Assembly: GCF_008520305.1 (NCBI RefSeq)
Contig: NZ_ML703256.1
Location: forward strand, 182,815 to 246,814
Origin: Mesorhizobium sp. SARCC-RB16n
GTDB taxonomy: Bacteria; Pseudomonadota; Alphaproteobacteria; Rhizobiales; Rhizobiaceae
Direction: 5' to 3'
DNA length: 64,000 nt
Of this stretch, positions 11,088 through 20,330 are shown piece by piece. The notes beneath the pieces were generated by a model that had not been told where the DNA came from, did not search any database, and saw only the letters and a list, made by a program, of their open reading frames with translations. Each line of letters starts with the position of its first letter. The first letter of the stretch is position 1. The position numbers were made by a program, and so were the translations under genes.

Positions 11088-12013
11088 TGGACGCGACCGA
11101 GGTCGGGCTCTGGGGCGTGCCTCTGGCCATTCTGGGCGGCGCCATCCGCGTCTCGACGCCCTTCATCTTCGTCTCGCTGGGCGAGGCGATCACCGAGCGT
11201 TCCGGCCGCATTAATCTCGGGCTCGAAGGCACGCTCGTCTTCGGCGCCATGGCGGCCTATGCGGTCGCGGTGATGACCAACTCGCCCTGGCTCGGCCTGA
11301 TCGCCGCCGCCGGCGCGGGCCTGTGCTTCGGCCTGTTCCATGGCTGGATCTGCAAATTCCCGAAGGTCAACGACATCGCCATCGGCATCGCGCTGATGCT
11401 GTTCGGCTCAGGTCTCGCCTTCTTCTTCGGCAAGCCGTTCATCAAGCCGAAGGCGCCCAATCTGCCGGCCATTCCCTTCGGCGGCTGGTCCGACATTCCG
11501 CAGGTGCAGGCGGCGCTCGACGTGAACGTGCTGTTCCTCATCGGGGCGGTGCTGTCGGTCATCCTGTGGTGGGCGTTCCGCAACACGCGCGCCGGGCTGA
11601 TCGTGCGCGTCGTCGGCGACAGTTCGGACGCGGCCCGCGCCATGGGCCTCGACCCCGATACGGTGCGGCTGCTGGCCACCGGCGTTGGTGGTGCCCTGGC
11701 CGGCATCGGTGGCGCCTATCTGTCACTCTACTATCCTGGCAGCTGGACCGAACGCATTTCCTCGGGCCAGGGCCTGATGGCGGTGGCGCTGGTCATCTTC
11801 GCGCGCTGGAACCCGCTCGGCTGTTTTGCCGCCGCCCTTCTGTTCGGCGGGGCGGGCGCGCTCGGCCCGGCGCTGCAATCGGTCGGCGTGACGCAGGGCT
11901 ACTATCTGTTCTATGCCGCCCCCTATATCCTCACCCTCATCATCATGATCGCCACCTCGTCGCCGACACGCTCGCTTGCCGGTGCGCCGGGCGAACTGTC
12001 GATCACAAAATGA
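11087..12013 (+). CDS. BMP-type ABC transporter permease 2 (ureide operon)
   Basis: 308 residues, the shorter permease, with [19 protein letters not shown] near residue 30, the signature block of this subunit, and [13 protein letters not shown] later. I chose the start at 11087 because it overlaps the previous stop (TGATG) behind CGAGGGGGAC; the longer open frame upstream is a shadow of the preceding permease. It forms the membrane channel with the 9945 product. Confidence 0.9.
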   Translation: MDATEVGLWGVPLAILGGAIRVSTPFIFVSLGEAITERSGRINLGLEGTLVFGAMAAYAVAVMTNSPWLGLIAAAGAGLCFGLFHGWICKFPKVNDIAIGIALMLFGSGLAFFFGKPFIKPKAPNLPAIPFGGWSDIPQVQAALDVNVLFLIGAVLSVILWWAFRNTRAGLIVRVVGDSSDAARAMGLDPDTVRLLATGVGGALAGIGGAYLSLYYPGSWTERISSGQGLMAVALVIFARWNPLGCFAAALLFGGAGALGPALQSVGVTQGYYLFYAAPYILTLIIMIATSSPTRSLAGAPGELSITK

Positions 12014-12027
12014 CTGGAGTTTTGCCT

Positions 12028-12729
12028 GTGAACGCCAGAGCCGAAATCACCCAGCACACGATCGACGCAGAGCCCTATCCGTGGCCCTACAATGGCGATC
12101 TGCGGCCCGACAACACGGCGCTGATCATCATCGACATGCAGACCGATTTCTGCGGGCCGGGCGGCTATGTCGACCATATGGGCTACGACCTGTCGCTGGT
12201 GCGGGCGCCGATCGAACCGATCAAGGCCGTGCTCTCGGTGATGCGGGCCAAGGGCTACACCATCATCCACACGCGCGAGGGACATCGGCCCGATCTCGCC
12301 GACCTACCGGCCAACAAGCGCTGGCGCTCGCGCCGCATCAATGCCGGCATCGGCGACCCAGGTCCGTGCGGGCGCATCCTGGTGCGCGGCGAGCCGGGCT
12401 GGGACATCATCCCCGACCTCTATCCGATCGAGGGCGAGCCGATAATCGACAAGCCGGGCAAGGGCTCGTTCTGCGCCACCGACCTGGAACTGATCCTCAA
12501 CCAGCGCGGGATCGAAAACATCGTGCTCACCGGTATCACCACGGATGTCTGCGTGCACACCACCATGCGCGAGGCCAATGACCGCGGCTATGAATGCATG
12601 ATGCTGGAGGATTGCTGCGGGGCGACCGACCACGGCAACCATATGGCGGCGATCAAGATGATCAAGATGCAGGGCGGCGTCTTCGGCACTGTGTCGAATT
12701 CGAAGGCGCTCGTCGCGCAGCTGCCGTGA
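12028..12729 (+). CDS. biuH: biuret hydrolase (cysteine hydrolase, isochorismatase-like)
   Basis: 233 residues. Converts biuret to allophanate and ammonia. The sequence follows my memory of the crystallised Rhizobium leguminosarum BiuH closely, and the Asp-Lys-Cys triad falls at the same numbers (D36 in [12 protein letters not shown]142 in [11 protein letters not shown]175 in TTDVCVHTT) if translation begins at the GTG at 12028. That GTG has GGAG eight bases upstream; the in-frame ATG at 12010 has none. The product, allophanate, is the substrate of the enzyme encoded at 15277, which supports the call. Confidence 0.93.
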   Translation: MNARAEITQHTIDAEPYPWPYNGDLRPDNTALIIIDMQTDFCGPGGYVDHMGYDLSLVRAPIEPIKAVLSVMRAKGYTIIHTREGHRPDLADLPANKRWRSRRINAGIGDPGPCGRILVRGEPGWDIIPDLYPIEGEPIIDKPGKGSFCATDLELILNQRGIENIVLTGITTDVCVHTTMREANDRGYECMMLEDCCGATDHGNHMAAIKMIKMQGGVFGTVSNSKALVAQLP

Positions 12730-12739
12730 GGAGGGCGCT

Positions 12740-14269
12740 ATGAGTGGCAGCGTCAGAAAGGCCGTCGGCGTCGAAACCATCGGCATGACCATGCGCTTCG
12801 GCGGCTTCACGGCGCTGGACGCCGTATCGGTGAAGGTGTCGGCAGGTTCCTTCCACGCGCTGCTCGGCGAGAACGGCGCCGGCAAGTCGACGCTGGTCAA
12901 GTGCATGATGGGTTTTTATCACCCGACCTCCGGCGACATTTTGGTCGACGGCCGGGAGGTCAAGATTGCCAGCCCCAGGGATGCCTCGGCGCTAGGGCTC
13001 GGCATGGTCTACCAGCATTTCACGCTGGTGCCGTCGCTGACCGGAGCGGAGAACCTCGTCATCTCGCGCGAAAAGGTGCCCGGCATCGTCGACTGGCGCA
13101 AGGAGCGGGGCGATCTTGCCGTATTCATGGAGCGCATGCCGTTCAAGCTGCCGCTGGACGTCAAGGTGGCGGAGCTTGCCGCCGGCGAGAAGCAAAAGCT
13201 CGAAATCATCAAACAGCTCTATCTCGGCCGCTCCTTCCTGGTGCTGGACGAACCGACTTCGGTGCTGACGCCGGGCGAAGCGCAGGAGGTGCTGGGGCTG
13301 GTCCGCGCCATGACCAAGGCGGGTGACCTCACCGTGCTGATGATCTCGCACAAGTTCCATGAGGTGACCGCCTTCGCCGACGATGTCAGCGTGCTGCGCA
13401 AGGGCAAGCTTACCGGGACCGGCCGCGTCGCCGATCTCGACCACAAGGCGATGGCGGCGATGATGGTCGGAGACCAGCCGATCGCCGCGCTCGACAGTCG
13501 CGCAACGCCGAAGCCCGATGCTGAGATTGTGCTCAATGTCAGATCGCTGAAGGCGCCGGACCGCACCGGTCTGAAGTCGATCAGCATCCTGGACCTCGGC
13601 GTGCGCTCGGGTGAGATCGTCGGCATCGCCGGCATTTCGGGCAACGGTCAGAAGGAATTCCTGGAAGTTTTGGCCGGCCAACGGCCGCGCGAGGCCGGCG
13701 AGGTGCTGGTGCGTGGCTTAGCCTATGCGGCGACGCGCGCCGAGGCGCGGGCGCTCAATGTGCGCCTCATTCCCGAGGAACCGCTGAAGAATGCCTGCGC
13801 GCCGAAAATGACGGTGGCCGAAAACATCTCCTTCCGCACCTTCGACATGGATGGCAATGGCAGGCCGGTGAACTGGATTAGCGCCAGCGCCATTCGCGCC
13901 TTCGGCGCCCGCCTGGTCGAGCAGTTCAAGGTCAAGACCGCCTCGCTGTCCTCGCCCATCGCCTCGCTGTCGGGCGGCAATGTGCAGCGCGCGGTGCTGG
14001 CGCGCGAGCTGACCGGCGAAGTCGACCTGCTGATCGTCTCCAATCCTTGCTTCGGCCTCGATTTCTCGGCGGTGGCCGAAACCCGCGCTCGCATCATGAA
14101 GGCGCGCAACGCGGGTGCGGCCGTGCTGTTGATGTCGGAAGACCTCGACGAGCTCTTGGAATTGTCCGACCGCATTTTCGTCATGTCGGACGGCGCGCTG
14201 GTCTATGAGACGCCGATCGCCGGGGCGAGCGTACAGACCATCGGCGAGCATATGGCGGGACATCACTGA
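12740..14269 (+). CDS. BMP-type ABC transporter ATP-binding protein (ureide operon)
   Basis: 509 residues with two tandem nucleotide-binding domains. Domain 1 has a good Walker A (GENGAGKST) and Walker B (FLVLDEPTS), with the signature reading LAAGEKQK. Domain 2 has the usual loose Walker A of this group (GISGNGQKE) and signature LSGGNVQR, but its Walker B reads LLIVSNPCFGLD, without the catalytic acidic residue. This suggests one active ATP site. It lies between the two cysteine hydrolase genes and overlaps the second by one base, so transporter and hydrolases are intermixed in one operon. Confidence 0.9.
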   Translation: MSGSVRKAVGVETIGMTMRFGGFTALDAVSVKVSAGSFHALLGENGAGKSTLVKCMMGFYHPTSGDILVDGREVKIASPRDASALGLGMVYQHFTLVPSLTGAENLVISREKVPGIVDWRKERGDLAVFMERMPFKLPLDVKVAELAAGEKQKLEIIKQLYLGRSFLVLDEPTSVLTPGEAQEVLGLVRAMTKAGDLTVLMISHKFHEVTAFADDVSVLRKGKLTGTGRVADLDHKAMAAMMVGDQPIAALDSRATPKPDAEIVLNVRSLKAPDRTGLKSISILDLGVRSGEIVGIAGISGNGQKEFLEVLAGQRPREAGEVLVRGLAYAATRAEARALNVRLIPEEPLKNACAPKMTVAENISFRTFDMDGNGRPVNWISASAIRAFGARLVEQFKVKTASLSSPIASLSGGNVQRAVLARELTGEVDLLIVSNPCFGLDFSAVAETRARIMKARNAGAAVLLMSEDLDELLELSDRIFVMSDGALVYETPIAGASVQTIGEHMAGHH

Positions 14270-14937
14270 TGGCGCAAATCGACGCGCAGCCGTTCGCCTT
14301 TGCGTTCAAGCCCGACACGATGGCGCTGGTCGTCATCGACATGCAGCGCGATTTCGCCGAGCCCGGCGGCTTTGGCGCCAGCCTCGGCAACGATGTCAGC
14401 CGCATCCAGGCGATCGTGCCGACAGTGAAGAGGCTGATCGAGGGGTTCCGCGCCGCCGGCGTGCCTGTGATCCACACGATGGAGTGCCACCGCGCCGACC
14501 TCTCCGACCTGCCGCCGGCCAAGCGCAACCGCGGCAATCCGTCGATCCGTATCGGCGATGTCGGGCCGATGGGTCGCGTGCTGATATCGGGCGAGCCGGG
14601 CACCGCGATCATCGCCGAACTGGCGCCGCTGCCGGGCGAGATCGTCATCGAGAAGCCGGGCAAGGGCGCCTTCTACGCGACCAGATTCGGTGACGATCTG
14701 AAGCGGCTTGGCGCGCAGCAGCTGGTTTTCGCCGGCGTCACCACCGAAGTCTGCGTGCAGACGACGATGCGCGAGGCTAACGATCGCGGCTATGAGTGCC
14801 TGCTCGCCGAAGATGCGACGGAAAGCTATTTCCCCGAGTTCAAGGCAGCGGCCATCGCCATGATCCGCGCCCAAGGTGCCATTGTCGGCTGGACGGCGAC
14901 GACCGACCGGGTGCTGCAGGGAATCGCGAATGGTTAA
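14269..14937 (+). CDS. second cysteine hydrolase, triuret hydrolase candidate
   Basis: 222 residues of the isochorismatase-like cysteine hydrolase family, with triad D24 (VVIDMQRDF), K129 (IEKPGKGAF) and C162 (TTEVCVQTT). It is clearly related to the BiuH at 12028, sharing the HRADLSDLPPAKR and [13 protein letters not shown] blocks, yet differs widely elsewhere, so it is not a recent duplicate. I recall that triuret hydrolase TrtA is a BiuH relative whose product decarboxylates to biuret, and that its gene clusters with biuH and atzF. That is the basis for the candidate call; specificity cannot be proved from sequence. It overlaps the ATPase gene by one base and the cupin by eight. Confidence 0.72.
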   Translation: MAQIDAQPFAFAFKPDTMALVVIDMQRDFAEPGGFGASLGNDVSRIQAIVPTVKRLIEGFRAAGVPVIHTMECHRADLSDLPPAKRNRGNPSIRIGDVGPMGRVLISGEPGTAIIAELAPLPGEIVIEKPGKGAFYATRFGDDLKRLGAQQLVFAGVTTEVCVQTTMREANDRGYECLLAEDATESYFPEFKAAAIAMIRAQGAIVGWTATTDRVLQGIANG

Positions 14938-15280
14938 TCTGAGTTTTGCCGGCCTCGTCGGTGCCGGCTGGCGCGACCTGGCGTTCGAGCCTTTTCGCGA
15001 CGGTATCACAGTTCACTGGCTGTTGAAGGGCGGACCGGTGGAACCCTCGGTCGCGATCCTCAATTACCGGCCCGGCGCCGGCGTGCCCCGCCATCGCCAT
15101 GTCGGACTGGAAACCATCGTCGTGCTCGAGGGCACACAGAGCGACGAGAACGGCGATTATCCGGCCGGCAGCGTTATCTTGAACCCGGCCGGGACCGAGC
15201 ATTCGGTGTGGACGAAGGACGGCTGCGTCGTGCTGATCCAGTGGGACCTGCCGGTAATTATTCTGGGGGAGGCCATATGA
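14930..15280 (+). CDS. small cupin-domain protein
   Basis: 116 residues, a single beta-barrel cupin. PGAGVPRHRHVGLETIVVLEG holds the metal-type histidines and glutamate of cupin motif 1, and NPAGTEHSVW those of motif 2, resembling ChrR-like cupins. It overlaps the genes on both sides (8 bases upstream, ATGA downstream), so it is tightly built into the ureide operon. Its role is unknown: a sensor, a minor hydrolase or an auxiliary of allophanate breakdown are all possible. Confidence 0.82.
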   Translation: MVNLSFAGLVGAGWRDLAFEPFRDGITVHWLLKGGPVEPSVAILNYRPGAGVPRHRHVGLETIVVLEGTQSDENGDYPAGSVILNPAGTEHSVWTKDGCVVLIQWDLPVIILGEAI

Positions 15281-17127
15281 GCGAGATCCGCTTCGATATC
15301 ATCAGCCTGCACGCGGCCTATGCCGGCGGTGTGACTGTCGCGGATATGATTGATGCGGCGCATGCCCGTATCGTGGCGGCTGACGATCCCGGCATCTTCA
15401 TCCATCTCGCCGGAAGGGAGGAGATGCTGGCGCAGTCGCAAAAGCTTGGACCGTTCGATCCGGTTGCCAAGCCGCTGTGGGGCGTGCCGTTCGCGGTCAA
15501 GGACAACATCGATGTCGCCGGCATGCCAACGACGGCAGCCTGCGCCGAATATGCCTATATGCCGGAGAAGGACGCCACGGTGGTCGCCCGGTTGAAGGCC
15601 GCCGGCGCGCTGGTGGTGGGCAAAACCAATCTCGACCAGTTCGCCACCGGCCTCGTCGGTGTCCGCACGCCTTACCCGATCCCAAGGAACGCCGTCGATG
15701 CCAGTCTCGTGCCGGGCGGCTCCTCGTCCGGGTCGGCGGTGGCGACGGCGCGGGGCATTGTCTCCTTCGCGCTGGGCACCGACACGGCCGGCTCCGGCCG
15801 TATCCCCGCCGGCCTCAACAACATCGTCGGGCTCAAGCCGACCGTCGGCGCGCTCTCGGCCGCCGGCGTGGTGCCAGCCTGCCGCACACTTGACTGCGTC
15901 TCCGTGTTCGCACTCACCGTTGACGACGCCTATGCGGTGTTCGGCGTCGCGGCGGCGGAGGACCCGGCCGACGCCTATTCGCGCGCGATCAACGCGCCGG
16001 CGCTTGCCGCGCGGCCACCGGTGCTGAGCGTCGGGGTGCCGGCGAAGAGCGACCTGAAGTTCTTCGACGACGCCTCGATGCCGGCCGGCTTCGAGGCAGC
16101 ACTTGGCCTTCTGGAAACGCTCGGCTGCCGGCTGGTCGAAATTCCGTTCGGCGATTTCTACGCCACCGCCAATCTTCTCTACGAAGGCGCCTGGGTCGCC
16201 GAGCGCTACGCGGCGATCGGCGACTTCATGGACGCCAACGAGGCCGCCATGCATCCGGTGACGCGCAAGATCATCGGCGGCGCCAGAAGTCTGTCGGCGG
16301 CGGACGCCTTTCGCGGCCTCTATGCCTTGCAGGCCTACAAGGCGAAGCTCGCCCCGGTCGTCGCCTCGGTCGACCTCTTCTGCGTGCCGACCGCGCCGAC
16401 GCATTACACTACAGCCGCGGTGCTCGCCGATCCGGTCGCGACCAACAGCCGGCTTGGCACCTACACCAACTTCGTCAACCTGCTCGATATGTGCGGCATC
16501 GCCGTGCCGACTGGCAGGCGCAGAGACGGTCTGCCGATGAGCGTCACCTTGCTGGCGCCCGCTGGCCGCGATGCGCTGACGACAATGCTCGCCCGGGACC
16601 TGCATGGGCAGAGCGGCCTCCCACTCGGCGCAACGGGCTGGCCGCAGCCCGGCCCGCGGCCGGCCGCCGTGCGGCCCTGCGATGGCATGATCGACCTGGT
16701 GGTCGTCGGTGCGCATCTGTCGGGCATGCCGCTCAACGGCCAGCTCAACCAGCTCGGCGCGCAATTCCTGCGAGCGACCAGGACCGCCGCCGCTTACAAG
16801 CTCTATGCGTTGGCCGGCCAGTCCGTGCCCAAGCCCGGCCTGATCCGCGTTGCCGACGGCGGCATGCGGATCGACGTCGAGGTCTGGCGACTTGGGCCGG
16901 AGGCCTTCGGCCATTTCGTCGCCGCTATTCCGGCTCCGCTCGGCATCGGCACGGTCGAACTTGAGGACGGCACCCCTGCCAAGGGCTTTCTGGTCGAAAG
17001 CGCGGGCTTGGACGGTGCCTCCGACATCTCCTCATTCGGCGGCTGGCGCCGCTTTGTCGCGTGCGGCAAAGACATGGCCGATCAAAGTGAAAAGCGGCAG
17101 AACTGGCCCGCTGGCGTCCCGATCTGA
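15277..17127 (+). CDS. atzF: allophanate hydrolase
   Basis: 616 residues, the usual full length with an amidase-signature domain plus a C-terminal domain. Splits allophanate into two ammonia and two carbon dioxide. The Ser-cisSer-Lys triad is visible: K75 (PFAVKDN), S149 (VPGGSSSGSA) and S173 (TDTAGSGRIPA). The 24-residue spacing of the serines matches Pseudomonas AtzF as I recall it. TPTxGxxSxxGVxPACxTLD, typical of allophanate rather than general amidases, is present. The start overlaps the cupin stop (ATGA) behind GGGGGAGGCC. It is the last gene of the operon. Confidence 0.94.
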   Translation: MSEIRFDIISLHAAYAGGVTVADMIDAAHARIVAADDPGIFIHLAGREEMLAQSQKLGPFDPVAKPLWGVPFAVKDNIDVAGMPTTAACAEYAYMPEKDATVVARLKAAGALVVGKTNLDQFATGLVGVRTPYPIPRNAVDASLVPGGSSSGSAVATARGIVSFALGTDTAGSGRIPAGLNNIVGLKPTVGALSAAGVVPACRTLDCVSVFALTVDDAYAVFGVAAAEDPADAYSRAINAPALAARPPVLSVGVPAKSDLKFFDDASMPAGFEAALGLLETLGCRLVEIPFGDFYATANLLYEGAWVAERYAAIGDFMDANEAAMHPVTRKIIGGARSLSAADAFRGLYALQAYKAKLAPVVASVDLFCVPTAPTHYTTAAVLADPVATNSRLGTYTNFVNLLDMCGIAVPTGRRRDGLPMSVTLLAPAGRDALTTMLARDLHGQSGLPLGATGWPQPGPRPAAVRPCDGMIDLVVVGAHLSGMPLNGQLNQLGAQFLRATRTAAAYKLYALAGQSVPKPGLIRVADGGMRIDVEVWRLGPEAFGHFVAAIPAPLGIGTVELEDGTPAKGFLVESAGLDGASDISSFGGWRRFVACGKDMADQSEKRQNWPAGVPI

Positions 17128-17266
17128 TTGTCGCGCAAGGCTGGCCTTGCCGGACCGGCATGGCGGTATCGGTGGCTTTGTGGGCCGCGCGGAGGAATAT
17201 GTCGCGGATGCAGTGGTGTGCAGACCAACCAGATGGCGACGGGCAGGTGATCCTAGCGTCCGTCTA

Positions 17267-18007
17267 TCAAAATTTCGGGTTGGCTGCCCGCCAGGCCTCA
17301 TACTCATCGTTCGCACTTGGATGCAGCGGATAATAGCGTTGCAACGGCCCGCCCTCCATCAGCTTCATGCGTGAGAACTCCTCCCAGTCGTGATGCTTCT
17401 GTGATTCCTCGATCACCTTCGCGGCCATCGCGACGGGAAGCACGACCACCCCGTCGTCGTCGGCGACGATGATGTCGCCGGGGATCACCGTGACACCGCC
17501 GCAGGCGATCGGAACGTTGACGGCGTTGGGATAGATGCTGGTTTGCACATGGTAGTTGGGCGTCCAGCCGCGCAGCCATAGGGCCAGATCGAGCTTTTCG
17601 ACATTGGGCCGATCGCGCATGCACCCGTCGATGACGATACCCGCGCCGCCTCTGCCTTTGAAGTACGTCGACATCATATCGCCGAAGACGCCCGAACTCA
17701 TGTCGCCGCGCGCGTCGACCACCACCACATCGCCCTCTTGCGCGTGGTAGAGCACGTGCCGGTGCAGCTGCTTCTCCGGATCGGCATACTCTCCCTCGGT
17801 GAAGAGGTCCGGCCGCTGTGGCATGAACTGCAGCGTCAGCGCCGGCCCGACGATCGACTTGCCGTGGTTCTGGGCCACCGGGCCGACCATGTGCGGATTG
17901 CGGAAGCCCATATGGCCAAGCGTGCCGGCAACCGTCGCGGCGCCGATCCCCTTCAGCGCGTCAATCAGATCCTTGGGCGGCCGCGTGATGTCGGAAATAT
18001 GCGTCAT
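17267..18007 (-). CDS. RraA/HMG-aldolase-like family protein
   Basis: 246 residues. Holds the family core GAGIVIDGCMRDRPNVEKLDL, where the Arg-Asp pair is the catalytic pair in 4-hydroxy-4-methyl-2-oxoglutarate aldolases, and IPGDIIVADDDGVVVLP near residue 180. Proteins of this family in sugar-acid operons are often mislabelled RNase E regulators; here an aldolase or decarboxylase acting on a keto-acid is more likely. The start at 18007 is the ATG giving the normal family N-terminus. It is the last gene of the minus-strand ABC/enolase operon, 22 bases after the previous gene. Confidence 0.85.
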   Translation of the reverse strand: MTHISDITRPPKDLIDALKGIGAATVAGTLGHMGFRNPHMVGPVAQNHGKSIVGPALTLQFMPQRPDLFTEGEYADPEKQLHRHVLYHAQEGDVVVVDARGDMSSGVFGDMMSTYFKGRGGAGIVIDGCMRDRPNVEKLDLALWLRGWTPNYHVQTSIYPNAVNVPIACGGVTVIPGDIIVADDDGVVVLPVAMAAKVIEESQKHHDWEEFSRMKLMEGGPLQRYYPLHPSANDEYEAWRAANPKF

Positions 18008-18029
18008 TGTGGACTCCGATTGAAGGGAA

Positions 18030-19193
18030 CTACCAGTTCGTGACAGAACCATCGCGGCGCTTGAGGTGGGGCGCTTCCCAGAAACGGAAGCTTTGCGCCT
18101 GGACCGCCTCTTCGTTGACCTCGACGCCGAGCCCCGGCAGATCGCTGACGGGATAATCGGAGCCGTCGAGCCGTGGTTGCACCGGAAAGAATTCGGAATT
18201 GTCGAAGCCCAGCTCTGCTTCGGGCGCCCTGGTCTCGAGCCACGAAAAGTTTGGTACCGCGGCGGCGAGATGCACGGTCGCGGCCGTGCACACCGGGCCA
18301 AGCGGATTGTGTGGCATCAGGTCCACATAGTGCGCCTCGCTCCAACCGGCGACTTTCATCGCTTCCGTGAAGCCGCCGACATTGCAGATATCGAGCCGGT
18401 TGAACTGGTGGATACCGCGCTCGATATAGGGCAGAAACTGCCACTTGCTGGCAAATTCCTCGCCGATGGCGAAGGGGATGTCGGTCATCTTGCGCAGGGA
18501 TTCGTAGGCTTCCGGCGTCTCGTCGCGTATCGGCTCCTCGAGGAAATCGAGCACGCCGCGGTCGAGCTTGCTGCAGAAGCTCGCCGCCTCCGCCACCGAT
18601 AGCCGATGGTGATAATCGATGCCGAGGACGACCTCGTCGCCCAGCGCCCGGCGCGCCTTGTTCAGCATCGTCGCTGTAGCGCCGATCGACTCGCGCGGCT
18701 CGAAGACATCCTTGCTGTTTTGCCCGACGGGAAAGAAGCGGATTGCCTGCCAGCCCTGTGCGTGCAGTTCGCGGGCCCGTTCGATGGCCACGTCGCCCTC
18801 GGCCTCGTCTCCGGTCGAGGCGAAAGTGGGGATCCGGTCGCGCTGCTTGCCGCCCAGCAGCTCGTAGACCGGTATCCCCAGCGCCTTGCCCTTGATGTCG
18901 TGAAGGGCGATGTCGATGGCTGATATCGCCGCCTGCAGAACGCGCCCGCCTTCGAAATACTGGCTGCGGTAAACCTCCTGCCAGATCCGCCCGGTCTGCA
19001 TGGGGTCGCGGCCGACGAGAAACTCGCGATAGTGCTCGACCGCGCCGGCCACGGCCTTCTCGCGGCCGCTCAGGCCGCTCTCGCCCCAGCCGAAGATGCC
19101 GTGGTCGGTCTCGACCTTGACCAGCATCTGGTTGCGCGTTCCCACCCACACCGGATAGGGCTTGATCGCGGTGATCTTAAGCTTCGTAGTCAT
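18030..19193 (-). CDS. enolase-superfamily dehydratase (mandelate racemase/galactonate dehydratase type)
   Basis: 387 residues. The N-terminal capping domain opens KITAIKPYPVW, then follows the barrel domain. Metal ligands can be read as Asp in VLGIDYHHRLS, Glu in FLEEPIRDE and Glu in FAIGEEF, with the general acid/base His in LMPHNPLGP. The DYHH and MPHNPLGP pattern resembles D-galactonate dehydratases, so an acid-sugar dehydratase is likely; the exact substrate is unknown. Two starts are possible, ATG 19193 (chosen, gives the normal N-terminus) or ATG 19214 (seven residues longer). Confidence 0.88.
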   Translation of the reverse strand: MTTKLKITAIKPYPVWVGTRNQMLVKVETDHGIFGWGESGLSGREKAVAGAVEHYREFLVGRDPMQTGRIWQEVYRSQYFEGGRVLQAAISAIDIALHDIKGKALGIPVYELLGGKQRDRIPTFASTGDEAEGDVAIERARELHAQGWQAIRFFPVGQNSKDVFEPRESIGATATMLNKARRALGDEVVLGIDYHHRLSVAEAASFCSKLDRGVLDFLEEPIRDETPEAYESLRKMTDIPFAIGEEFASKWQFLPYIERGIHQFNRLDICNVGGFTEAMKVAGWSEAHYVDLMPHNPLGPVCTAATVHLAAAVPNFSWLETRAPEAELGFDNSEFFPVQPRLDGSDYPVSDLPGLGVEVNEEAVQAQSFRFWEAPHLKRRDGSVTNW

Positions 19194-19222
19194 CCACCCA
19201 CGTTCCACACGCATCCGCCCGC

Positions 19223-20320
19223 TCAGCTGGCCTCGAGGGCCATTTCGGTTTCGCCGTCGAACAGATGCATCCGCTCCTGGTCGAACTCGAGCCAGATCCG
19301 CTCGTCGGGCGTCACCGCAATGTTCGGTGGCACGCTGACGTTGACGATGGCACCGGAGAGAAACGCCTGCACGAAGGTGACGTCTCCGGTTGGCTCCACC
19401 GTGTAGACCTTGGCCGGGATGCTGCCCGGCACGGCACTCTTGTGCAGCTTGATCGTCGAGTGGCGTGCGCCGAGCACGATCTTTTTGGTCGTTGCCTTCG
19501 TGACCTTCTGGACGTTGCGCGGCGAGAGCCCGAGGCTCCAGCCCTCCGCGCTGGTCAACACGGTGCCGCCGTTTGCTGTCGATATCTCCAGCGGAATGAG
19601 GCTCATCGCCGGACTGCCGATGAAGCTGGCGACGAACATGTTCACCGGATGGGCAAAGACCTGTGCCGGTGAATCGTATTGCTGCAGGAAGCCGCCGTTC
19701 ATCACCGCCATCTTGTCGGCCATGGTCACGGCTTCGAGCTGGTCGTGTGTCACATAGATGATCGTCGCCTTGAGGTCCTGGTGGAATCGCTTGATCTCCG
19801 ACCGCATCTGCACGCGCAGTTTGGCGTCGAGGTTGGAGAGCGGCTCGTCCATGAGAAACACGGCGGGGTCGCGTACAAGGGCGCGGCCCAGGGCGACGCG
19901 CTGCTGCTGGCCGCCCGAAAGTTCGCGCGGCTTGCGCTCGAGCAGGTGCGTCATGTCAAGCACCCGCGCCGCTTCCTTGACCTTCTTGTCGATCTCGTCC
20001 CTGGGCAGTCTGCGCATCTGCAACGGGAAAGCGAGATTCATATAGACCGACTTTTGCGGATAGAGCGCGTAGTTCTGGAACACCATTGCGATGTCCCTGT
20101 CCTTGGGGTCGAGGTCGTTGACCACCCGGTCCCCAATGACGATGTCGCCCGATGTGATCGAGGTCAGCCCCGCGACGAGATTGAGCGTGGTTGTCTTGCC
20201 GCAGCCTGAAGGGCCGACGAGCGCAACGAACTCGCCATCATTCACCGTCAGCGAAACGTCGTTGACGGCTTTGAAGCTGCCATAGGTCTTGACGAGATCT
20301 TTGAGGACCACGTGGGCCAT
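19223..20320 (-). CDS. sugar ABC transporter ATP-binding protein (UgpC/MalK type)
   Basis: 365 residues. Walker [11 protein letters not shown]-loop VFQNYALYP, signature [15 protein letters not shown] and Walker [17 protein letters not shown] are all intact. The C-terminal third is the TOBE/OB domain usual in CUT1 importers. GGAG lies six bases before the ATG. Ten bases separate it from the permease upstream, so it belongs to the operon starting at 23729. Confidence 0.94.
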   Translation of the reverse strand: MAHVVLKDLVKTYGSFKAVNDVSLTVNDGEFVALVGPSGCGKTTTLNLVAGLTSITSGDIVIGDRVVNDLDPKDRDIAMVFQNYALYPQKSVYMNLAFPLQMRRLPRDEIDKKVKEAARVLDMTHLLERKPRELSGGQQQRVALGRALVRDPAVFLMDEPLSNLDAKLRVQMRSEIKRFHQDLKATIIYVTHDQLEAVTMADKMAVMNGGFLQQYDSPAQVFAHPVNMFVASFIGSPAMSLIPLEISTANGGTVLTSAEGWSLGLSPRNVQKVTKATTKKIVLGARHSTIKLHKSAVPGSIPAKVYTVEPTGDVTFVQAFLSGAIVNVSVPPNIAVTPDERIWLEFDQERMHLFDGETEMALEAS

Positions 20321-20330
20321 CGGCAACTCC

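Noticed and set aside
15157-16914. 585-codon minus-strand open frame opposite allophanate hydrolase
   Set aside because: Antisense shadow of a gene whose catalytic residues are all intact; composition dominated by Arg, Gly, His and Asp and no recognisable domain.
17267-18007. RNase E activity regulator RraA
   Set aside because: The family name is carried over from E. coli; the sugar-acid operon context and the DGxxRD pair favour an aldolase-type role.
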